From positions 1 to 64,000 of the forward strand of contig CAJUEG010000006.1 in the NCBI GenBank assembly GCA_910584835.1: a DNA stretch of 64,000 nt, given 5' to 3'. Under the pieces are notes generated by a model, which worked only from the letters and a program-made list of their open reading frames with translations, ran no database searches and was not told where the DNA came from. Source of the stretch: an uncultured Oscillospiraceae bacterium (GTDB taxonomy: Bacteria > Bacillota > Clostridia > Oscillospirales > Oscillospiraceae). The translations under genes and the position numbers were made by a program. Below, one piece after another: positions 57,970-64,000 of this stretch. Position 1 is the first letter of the stretch. The number at the start of each line of letters is the position of its first letter.

Positions 57970-58948
57970 AAAGGCGATGGACGACCTGCTGAAACGCCGG
58001 ATGTCCGCTACCCAGCAGGCATCCGAGCTTCAGGCCACGGACGAAGCCTACACAAAGCTGTTTCAGAAGGCGCCGCCTGCGGTGAACGCCCAAATTTGTA
58101 ATTTGCCGCTGGACAAGCTTACACCATTCTTCACCGCAGATATTGGCTTTCGTCCCTACACCCCGTCACAGCTTCAGGCCCTTGCAGGGCAGCTTGCCGA
58201 GGATGGGCTGATGGTTCGCATTATCGTGCGGCCCGTCCCTGGGGAGGAACGCTATGAGATTTTGGCAGGGCATAACCGTACTGCCGCCGCCCGGCTGGCC
58301 GGATGGCCAGAGATCCCTGCCGAGGTCGTAGAGGCTGACGATGCCCGGGCAGTCGTCATTGCCACCTCCACCAACCTGATCCACCGTCAGAATCTGTCTA
58401 TTATTGTGCGGGGCAAGGCATATAAGGCGCTGCTGGATGCCAAGAACAGAAATGGGCAGAGAAATGCCGCTGAGGAGACCTTTGGCGATTCTCGCCAAAG
58501 GTACAATGCCCGCGCACTGGTTGCCGAATTCTTCGGTGTCACGGAGTACGAGATCCGCAAGGCGGTCAAGTTGACCTATCTCATCCCGGAGCTGGCCGAC
58601 ATCCTGGAGACGGCCCCGAAACGGCTGAACCTGGCCTGCGCCGATATGATAGCGGACTATGACCCGGAATCCCAGCAGGCGTTCATTGAGATGTGCCGCA
58701 ATGAGAGTTATCCGCTCAACAAGGCCGCTATGAAGTATATCGCTTCCAAGTGTCCGCCCCCTTCCGCCAAGCACCAGGATATGTACGAGGCATGGAGGGA
58801 GGCTCGGGCGCGGGCCGAAAAGCGCCTGGCCGCCCCGCCCAAGAAGATATCCTTTGACCGCAAGCAGTTTGCCCCCTATCTGGACGGGCGCAGTGACAAG
58901 GAGATCGAGGCCCTGTTTCTGGAGTTCTTGCGGGAGCGGGTGAGATAA
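57962..58948 (+). CDS. parB: ParB-like partition protein (first)
   Basis: This 328-residue protein has the ParB N-terminal motif LAGHNRTAAARLAGWPEIPA, with IATSTNLIHRQNLSI after it, and a helix-turn-helix region around RYNARALVAEFFGVTEYEIRKA. A charged C-terminal region follows, ending in a dimerisation-like helix. The start is a TTG at 57962 preceded by GGAGGAGGTG with eight-base spacing; ATG 57977 lacks one. Partner of ParA. Confidence 0.88.
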   Translation: MAKKAMDDLLKRRMSATQQASELQATDEAYTKLFQKAPPAVNAQICNLPLDKLTPFFTADIGFRPYTPSQLQALAGQLAEDGLMVRIIVRPVPGEERYEILAGHNRTAAARLAGWPEIPAEVVEADDARAVVIATSTNLIHRQNLSIIVRGKAYKALLDAKNRNGQRNAAEETFGDSRQRYNARALVAEFFGVTEYEIRKAVKLTYLIPELADILETAPKRLNLACADMIADYDPESQQAFIEMCRNESYPLNKAAMKYIASKCPPPSAKHQDMYEAWREARARAEKRLAAPPKKISFDRKQFAPYLDGRSDKEIEALFLEFLRERVR

Positions 58949-58985
58949 TGTATAATATCAAAAACAAGTGCTCGGGGGTATTGCT

Positions 58986-59882
58986 ATGAGCGAACAGGAC
59001 AAGATTCAATTATTTGAGGATCAGCCAATCCGAACAGCGTGGGATGCAGAACAGGAAGAATGGTTCTTTTCCGTAGTAGATGTGGTGGGCGTATTAACAG
59101 ACCAGCCGACGCAACGCAATGCCAGTACCTATTGGGCTGTACTGAAAAAGCGGCTAAAGGATGAAGGTGCAGATCAGTTGCTTACAAATTGTAAGCAACT
59201 GAAATTAAAATCTCCGAAAGACGGCAAACGCTATTCTACTGATGTAGCAACCACAGAGCAGCTTCTGCGCATCATCCAGTCTATTCCATCTCCCAAGGCA
59301 GAGCCTTTTAAGCTGTGGCTGGCCCAGGTGGGCCGGGAGCGTATTGAGGAGACCATTGACCCGGAGCAGGCCATTGACCGGGCGCTGGAAACTTACTTAA
59401 AAAAGGGCTACTCCTCCGATTGGGTGCATCAGCGCATCTTGGCCATTCGCGTCCGCAACGAGCTCACCGCCGAATGGCAGGCCCGGGGCGTGGAAAAAGG
59501 GCGGGAATACGCCATCCTCACCGATGAGATTACCCGGGCCTGGTCTGGCATGACAACCGGCCAATATAAGCGGCTGAAGGGCTTAAAGAAGGAAAACCTG
59601 CGGGACAATATGAGCACCACTGAACTCATTCTTAATATGCTGGCGGAAAACTCTACCAAGGAGATTTCCCAGAGGGAGCAGCCGGAGGGTTTTGAAGAAA
59701 ACCGTGAAGTGGCACAGCGGGGCGGTGGGGTCGCCCACATTGCCCGTCAGGCGTTAGAGAGTGAAACGGGAGCGTCGGTGGTCACGGCTCAGAATGCCAT
59801 GCAGCTTAATACCGTGGTCACAAACATGATTGAGCTGGTGGCCGAATCTCAGCCGGATGATCCGAAGGAATCAGACAACTAA
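58986..59882 (+). CDS. Bro-N/antirepressor-like DNA-binding protein
   Basis: The 298-residue protein has the Bro-N domain of phage antirepressors and DNA-damage-inducible D-like proteins: EEWFFSVVDVVGVLTDQPTQ, NASTYWAVLKKRLKDEG, and the linked ATTEQLLRIIQSIPSPKAEP. A C-terminal region rich in Arg and Lys (LTAEWQARGVEKGREYAILT) resembles the ORF6C-like domain. The function of Bro proteins in plasmids and elements is unclear; many bind DNA. It sits between two ParB-like genes, an odd place. Confidence 0.8.
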   Translation: MSEQDKIQLFEDQPIRTAWDAEQEEWFFSVVDVVGVLTDQPTQRNASTYWAVLKKRLKDEGADQLLTNCKQLKLKSPKDGKRYSTDVATTEQLLRIIQSIPSPKAEPFKLWLAQVGRERIEETIDPEQAIDRALETYLKKGYSSDWVHQRILAIRVRNELTAEWQARGVEKGREYAILTDEITRAWSGMTTGQYKRLKGLKKENLRDNMSTTELILNMLAENSTKEISQREQPEGFEENREVAQRGGGVAHIARQALESETGASVVTAQNAMQLNTVVTNMIELVAESQPDDPKESDN

Positions 59883-59904
59883 CAATCAAAAAATACTGAA
59901 GGGA

Positions 59905-59936
59905 AAAAGCTTGACGCCGCGAGGCGTCAGGCTTTT
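59905..59936 (+). terminator. Terminator or attenuator before the second ParB-like gene
   Basis: AAAAGCTTGACGCC pairs with GGCGTCAGGCTTTT (one bulge) and is followed by CTTTTG. The next gene starts only 20 bases on, so it may regulate that gene. Confidence 0.65.
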
Positions 59937-59958
59937 CTTTTGCCCTGGAGGTGGACCT

Positions 59959-60840
59959 ATGCGTATTTCCATTAGCGAAATCAAGGTAAACCCCGAACGG
60001 AGGAATGCCGCGCCGGCCGATGTCCGGGAACTGGCGGACAGCATTGCCGAGATCGGTCTGCTCAACCCCGTCACAGTCAGTCAAAGCTGCACCCTCATCG
60101 CCGGGCTCCACCGGCTGGAGGCCGCCAAGCTGCTGGGCTGGACGGAGATCGAGTGCGTTGTCAGCGGCTTGGAGGGCCTGCGGGCTGAGCTGGCGGAGAT
60201 CGACGAGAATTTTGTGCGCAGCGACCTGACGCCTCTTGAGTTTGGGGAGTTGCTTCTGCGCCGGAAGGAGATCTACGAAGCCCTGCATCCTGAGAGCGTC
60301 CAAACCAACCAGGGCGGGCCCTTTCGCGGCAATCAGCACCAGGAGGTCAGCGACAAAATGACGCAGACCACAAAATCCTTTGCCCAGGACACCGCCGAGA
60401 AACTGGGCGTCGGACGCCGCACAGTGGAACGCCAGGTGCAGATCGCCAAAAACCTGACCCCCGAGACAAAGGACATCCTCCGGGGAGCGGATATGCCGGT
60501 CACCCGGAAGCAGGCCCTGGCCCTCTCCCGGCTGTCGCCGAGCCCCCAGGCAGAGGCCGCCGCCCTGCTGGCCGCCGGGGAGATCCAGTCGGTAGAGGAG
60601 TACGCGCCCCCTGTTCGGGCTGGGCCTGTCCCACAACCCGGCCCTGCCTTGACCCCGGATACCTTGGCCGCTGAAGCGTCACAGTTCGCACAGGTGCTCC
60701 AGCGGACAGTCCAGCGGTGCCGCCCGGAAGCATTTGCCCAGTTGACGCCGCCCCAGCTCAACATCCTCCGGCGGCAGATGGGCAGCGCCCGCGAGGCCGT
60801 AGAAAAATTTGAAAAGTTATTGGAGATGAATGCGAAATGA
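59959..60840 (+). CDS. ParB-like protein (second)
   Basis: This 293-residue protein has the ParB/Srx motif LIAGLHRLEAAKLLGWTEIE and VRELADSIAEIGLLNPVTVS, typical of N-terminal ParB domains, and an HTH-like region around VGRRTVERQVQIAK. It differs from the first ParB-like protein in length and sequence. The ATG follows GGAGGTGG. In conjugative elements such proteins can be transcription regulators or nucleases of the ParB type; the role here is unknown. Confidence 0.85.
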   Translation: MRISISEIKVNPERRNAAPADVRELADSIAEIGLLNPVTVSQSCTLIAGLHRLEAAKLLGWTEIECVVSGLEGLRAELAEIDENFVRSDLTPLEFGELLLRRKEIYEALHPESVQTNQGGPFRGNQHQEVSDKMTQTTKSFAQDTAEKLGVGRRTVERQVQIAKNLTPETKDILRGADMPVTRKQALALSRLSPSPQAEAAALLAAGEIQSVEEYAPPVRAGPVPQPGPALTPDTLAAEASQFAQVLQRTVQRCRPEAFAQLTPPQLNILRRQMGSAREAVEKFEKLLEMNAK

Positions 60841-61229
60841 GAACTGACCGAACTTCCCGCAGCCCCTTTGACAGCTCGGCGCTGGATCGCCTGCGCCGGA
60901 TGGGGCTGGCCACAGCGGACGGCTCGGTGGAGCGGGACGCCATGGCGGTGTTTTGCTGCATCTTCGCCGGCCAGTTCTATGACGACCTGTGTGACTACCA
61001 CCAGGACGATGCCCAGGCGGTCAGAGCCGCTGTCGTCCCCCTGGTGGATGGCGCGGACACCGGCGATCCCCAGGGGAAGTTTCTGATGATCTGCCTGCAA
61101 TATGACAGCATCTACCGCACCCTGCCCGACCCGGTTTGGTGGCTCAGCGGCAGTCCGGCCTTTGCCGAGGCGTTCGCGGACGGCTTTCTGGCCCACTTGA
61201 AACGGCTGAATGAAGCGATAGGAAGTTGA
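60837..61229 (+). CDS. Unknown mobile-element protein of 130 residues
   Basis: I do not recognise this protein. It is soluble, acidic in the middle (DLCDYHQDDAQAVRAAVVPL) and helical; no membrane segment. It overlaps the ParB-like gene (ATGA) and the next gene follows its stop, so it is part of the same operon. It is probably one of the conserved small accessory proteins of such elements. Confidence 0.65.
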   Translation: MRTDRTSRSPFDSSALDRLRRMGLATADGSVERDAMAVFCCIFAGQFYDDLCDYHQDDAQAVRAAVVPLVDGADTGDPQGKFLMICLQYDSIYRTLPDPVWWLSGSPAFAEAFADGFLAHLKRLNEAIGS

Positions 61230-61234
61230 ACCCG

Positions 61235-61669
61235 ATGGCACAGAACAACGCGATTTACCTTGTCCCGGTTTCGCTGCAAGAGGCCAACGACTATTTGGCA
61301 AAGCACATCCGTCAGTACCGTCCCATGCACGGCTGTAAGTTTTCCGTGGGATGCGCCCTGGACGGGAAGCTGGTGGGCGCGGCCATCGTGGGCCGCTGCC
61401 GGGACGATAGCCAGGCCCTGCAAATTGACCGCATTTACACCACTGGGGGCCGGACCGCCTATGGGATGCTCTACGGCGCGGCGGCCCGGGCGGCCCAGGC
61501 CCTGGGCTACTGGCGGATCATCGCCTTCCTGCCGGCAGACAGGCCGGATTCCGCCCTGCGTGCGGCGGGATGGACACGCGCCGACCCTGTGGATACCGGC
61601 AGGAAGCGGGCATCGAAAATCCTACGCTATGAACGGCTGCTGATGACGCGCCGCCGGTGGAGGAGGTGA
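61235..61669 (+). CDS. XF1762-family, GNAT-like protein
   Basis: The 144-residue protein follows the XF1762 family pattern: VPVSLQEANDYLAKHIRQYR, KLVGAAIVGRCRDDSQALQI and the RIYTTGGRTAYGMLYGAAAR helix, then GYWRIIAFLPADRPDSALRA. The fold is GNAT-like, so it may acetylate a small molecule or protein, but the family has no proven substrate. It is common in mobile elements. The ATG at 61235 follows AGGAAG; a TTG at 61226 is less likely. Confidence 0.82.
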   Translation: MAQNNAIYLVPVSLQEANDYLAKHIRQYRPMHGCKFSVGCALDGKLVGAAIVGRCRDDSQALQIDRIYTTGGRTAYGMLYGAAARAAQALGYWRIIAFLPADRPDSALRAAGWTRADPVDTGRKRASKILRYERLLMTRRRWRR

Positions 61670-61673
61670 GATC

Positions 61674-62066
61674 ATGAAGGGTATCAAAGTCTACACGCCC
61701 CCGGAGCGGGCCGCGCCCGTGGCCCAGTTCATCGACGGCCTGGAGCCCCGGCTGCGGGAAAAGCTGATCCGTCAGCTCATCGTCCTGCCCAACACTCCGC
61801 GAACCAGCCTCCGGGAGCCCCACTACAAGCACTTCACCTTGGAGCGGTACCGGGAACTCTACGAGCTGCGCGAGCGGGGCCGCGTGCTGGTGCGGGTCAT
61901 CTTCACCATCCGGCCCAACGGGGAGGTCATCCTGCTCCACGCTTTTGTGAAGCGGCAGAGCCGGGACACCATGCAGGCCCTGGAGCAGTCCCTCAACGTC
62001 CTGGCCCGAATCCGGGAGCGGCCGGAGCTGGCAATGGAGTACATCGTGAAGGAGGAAAAGCCGTGA
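61674..62066 (+). CDS. HigB/Gp49-like RelE-superfamily toxin
   Basis: The 130-residue protein matches the phage-derived Gp49-like/HigB family: ERAAPVAQFIDGLEPRLREK, YKHFTLERYRELYELRERGR and VLVRVIFTIRPNGEVILLHAF, with KRQSRD near the active-site position. Such toxins cleave mRNA at ribosomes and usually have an HTH antitoxin gene next to them. None is seen on either side. The start has GGAGGTGAG. The partner may be elsewhere, or the protein may have another role. Confidence 0.8.
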   Translation: MKGIKVYTPPERAAPVAQFIDGLEPRLREKLIRQLIVLPNTPRTSLREPHYKHFTLERYRELYELRERGRVLVRVIFTIRPNGEVILLHAFVKRQSRDTMQALEQSLNVLARIRERPELAMEYIVKEEKP

Positions 62067-62153
62067 ACCGACATACGCCCATTCGCGGGCCCCCTGTGGG
62101 GGTGTGCCCGGATATCCCAGCGCCCAATTTGATGAAAGGAGCATTTGAACCCA

Positions 62154-63083
62154 ATGAAAAAGATTTGCCTTTGCCTGCTGCTGACGGCGGCGCTGACCAT
62201 GAGCGCCAGCGCCCTGGAGGTGCCCACCAACACGGTGGTGCAGAACCTCAACGGCAGCCAGCAGGTGGTTAAGACCTATACCGTTTCCCCCGAGGTGGAC
62301 GCCCAGACGCTGATCGAGGAGCCCTTCCAGCTGGAGGGCTTTCTCTATACCTATGCGGACATCGTGAAGGAAGAAAACCGGGTGTCCGAGCGGCAGACCC
62401 ACACCGAGACGGTGACGGTGGAGACGGCCAAGAAGAACCTGGACGTGATCCTGAAGGAGCTGGCTCCCACCATGGAGTATGACGATGGCGCCTGGGCGGG
62501 CACCCTGGCCCTGGATCACACCAGCATCCAGACCCAGGCGGCGGGCTACACCACCGGCAGCAGCACGGTGACTGCCACCAAGACCATCGGCCCGCTGGAT
62601 CGCAATGATATGTCCTATGTCCCTGCCACCACGACAAAGAACGGAGTGACGCTGAACCTGTCCAACGTGGAGTGGCAGGTCATCGGCGCCGATGTGGTGG
62701 GGGATGTGATGGCCCCCTGCTCCTACCAGGCGGTGGCCACCTACAGCGGCAAGAGCTACTACAAAGCCGCCACCGGGTACGTCACCACCGCCAACTATGT
62801 GGGTGAGGTCACCCACGAGGGGGTGGAGAGCGTCACCTATCAGGTGACCTACCTGGGCAAGGAGTACGAGCCGGAACCCAGCCCTGCCTCCGAGGAGGGG
62901 CAGCCTAACCTGCTCCAGCGGGTGGTGTCCTCCCCCAATTTCCTGCGCAATGTGCTGGGCGGCGCGGGCGTCATCACGGCGGTGGTGCTGACGGTGCTGC
63001 TGATCCTGTCCCGCCGGGAGGTCAAGTCGCTGCGCTCCGAGGACGGGGAAACTGACGACGAACAGGAGGAAAGCGGAACATGA
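62154..63083 (+). CDS. Secreted membrane-anchored protein of the mobile element
   Basis: The 309-residue protein has an N-terminal Sec signal (MKKICLCLLLTAALTMSASA) and a C-terminal membrane segment (VITAVVLTVLLILS) followed by RRE and an acidic tail, so most of it is outside the cell. The external part is rich in Thr, Val and Ser and probably beta-structured. No known domain is recognised. The ATG follows AAAGGAG at 12 bases, somewhat far. It overlaps the sortase gene, so it may be a sortase substrate-related or mating-surface protein. Confidence 0.75.
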   Translation: MKKICLCLLLTAALTMSASALEVPTNTVVQNLNGSQQVVKTYTVSPEVDAQTLIEEPFQLEGFLYTYADIVKEENRVSERQTHTETVTVETAKKNLDVILKELAPTMEYDDGAWAGTLALDHTSIQTQAAGYTTGSSTVTATKTIGPLDRNDMSYVPATTTKNGVTLNLSNVEWQVIGADVVGDVMAPCSYQAVATYSGKSYYKAATGYVTTANYVGEVTHEGVESVTYQVTYLGKEYEPEPSPASEEGQPNLLQRVVSSPNFLRNVLGGAGVITAVVLTVLLILSRREVKSLRSEDGETDDEQEESGT

Positions 63084-63895
63084 AAAAGATGAGGAACCTG
63101 CTGGGGCTGGCCTTGGCGGCGGGGGCGGCGCTGTCCCTGACGGCTCCGGCCTTCGCATCGGACTACTCGTTCACCACCAAAGCACCCCAGGACTACTACG
63201 GGAGCACCAGCTACGAGGATGTATACGGCTCCCAGTACAACTACGGCGGCAGGAACGCCGTGGATTACGAGGTGCCCGAACTGGAGTATGGCCGCATGAG
63301 CACCACCATGACCGGCGTGATGGAGCGCACCATTCTGCCCGGGCTCCAGGGGACCGTGGTGGGCGACTCCGGCAGCTACGGGATCGGCGGCGGGGGTGGT
63401 GGCCCCCTTACCGAGCTGGTCATCGACGGCACCGGCGGCTCCGGGCAGGTCACCACCACGCCCCCCATTCAGCAGCCCGGCTACACCAGTGTGTCCGGCA
63501 TGGTACGGGCGGACGGCAGCATCGGCACGGTGAAGATCCCCAAGCTGGACATCAATGTGAAGGTATGGGAGGGCGAGACCACCGCCAGCATGGCCAAGGG
63601 CCTGGGCCACTACAGCTCCACCTCTGGCTGGCTGGGGAACGTTGGGGTGTGCGGCCACAACCGGGGGGCCCGGTATAACATCGGCGCCATCAAAGATCTC
63701 AAACCGGGCGATATCATCACCTACACCACCATCTACGGCACCCGCACCTATCAGGTGACTATGGTGAAGACCATCGCCAACAACGACTGGAGTTATCTCC
63801 AGGGGACGGTGGACAACCGCATCACCCTCACCACCTGTCTGGCCAACCAGCCGGCAAAAAGAATTTGCGTGCAGGCTGTGGAGAAAAGTGCCTGA
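63080..63895 (+). CDS. Sortase
   Basis: The 271-residue protein has a signal peptide (cleaved after APAFA), a Gly-rich region (GIGGGGGGP near residue 110) and a sortase domain from about residue 145. Catalytic residues are visible: His in VGVCGHNRGARY (near residue 192), Cys in ITLTTCLANQPAKR (near 253) and the following Arg. It links surface proteins to peptidoglycan or pili. Here it is part of the mobile element and may handle conjugation-related surface proteins. No LPxTG protein is seen in the window. The start overlaps the preceding gene (ATGA). Confidence 0.88.
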   Translation: MKKMRNLLGLALAAGAALSLTAPAFASDYSFTTKAPQDYYGSTSYEDVYGSQYNYGGRNAVDYEVPELEYGRMSTTMTGVMERTILPGLQGTVVGDSGSYGIGGGGGGPLTELVIDGTGGSGQVTTTPPIQQPGYTSVSGMVRADGSIGTVKIPKLDINVKVWEGETTASMAKGLGHYSSTSGWLGNVGVCGHNRGARYNIGAIKDLKPGDIITYTTIYGTRTYQVTMVKTIANNDWSYLQGTVDNRITLTTCLANQPAKRICVQAVEKSA

Positions 63896-63972
63896 AAAGT
63901 GCTAAATCTGCGAAAATGGAAAAGGTGAGAACGCTAAATCAATTTATCGGCGCAGGGAAATAAAATAATCCT

Positions 63973-64000
63973 TTGACAATTTCACCGCGTGGGATTATGC
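63973..64000 (+). promoter_or_regulatory. Promoter at the right edge, cut by the window end
   Basis: A perfect TTGACA (63973-63978) is 17 bases from TATGC, where the window ends. The region after the sortase (63896-64000) is AT-rich and seems non-coding. Confidence 0.5.

Overview
The window looks like chromosomal DNA of a GC-rich anaerobic Firmicute, most likely Clostridia/Oscillospiraceae (Flavonifractor/Lawsonibacter-like). The signs are strong AAGGAGG-type ribosome binding sites on a GC-rich background, BlaI/BlaR1-type pairs, an S-layer-homology surface protein, superoxide reductase, FeoAB, AgrA/LytTR-type signalling and a group III-like phosphofructokinase. This assignment is inferred from gene content, not from a search.

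Layout. 0.6-3.9 kb: an AT-richer two-gene module of an AAA/STAND-like ATPase and an 11-repeat TPR protein, probably acquired. 4.1-5.0 kb: a lipoprotein barnase and its barstar inhibitor. 5.1-13 kb, minus strand: superoxide reductase, phosphofructokinase, polyphosphate kinase and a large secreted M14 peptidase with SLH repeats. 13.2-16 kb: a hemerythrin-CheX-receiver fusion and an MFS transporter. 16-24 kb: two BlaI/M56-peptidase signalling pairs flanking feoAB, with very similar operator-like sites in both promoters. 24-29 kb, minus strand: a Gfo/Idh/MocA oxidoreductase and a heterodimeric ABC exporter whose two genes are separated by a MITE-like element. 29-35 kb, minus strand: a thioredoxin-reductase-like flavoprotein, a LytTR regulator, a membrane-less GHKL kinase and a second ABC exporter pair. 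35-39 kb: asparaginase, metallophosphoesterase and a ParB-like/BMP fusion protein.

39.4-45.6 kb holds the F1Fo ATP synthase operon in the order a, c, b, delta-alpha, gamma, beta, epsilon. The C-terminal domain of delta is fused to the N-terminus of alpha, no N-terminal delta domain is present, and the c subunit carries a signal-peptide-like extension. A tRNA-Arg(CCG) follows. 46-49.6 kb: an unknown gene and a FapA/CheX/CheY operon. 49.8-54.1 kb: a MarR regulator with a His/Cys-rich tail controlling an asymmetric ABC exporter pair. 54.3-56.4 kb: the radical-SAM/DUF4130 DNA-repair pair behind a palindromic operator.

From about 56.9 kb to the right edge lies the left part of an integrated mobile element: a truncated SpoVT/AbrB-type start, ParA, two ParB-like proteins, a Bro-N protein, an XF1762/GNAT-like protein, a HigB-like toxin without a visible antitoxin, a membrane-anchored secreted protein and a sortase. 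The most unusual items are the delta-alpha ATP synthase fusion, the ATPase-TPR module, the ParB-like/BMP fusion, the twin BlaI circuits and the redox/LytTR operon.
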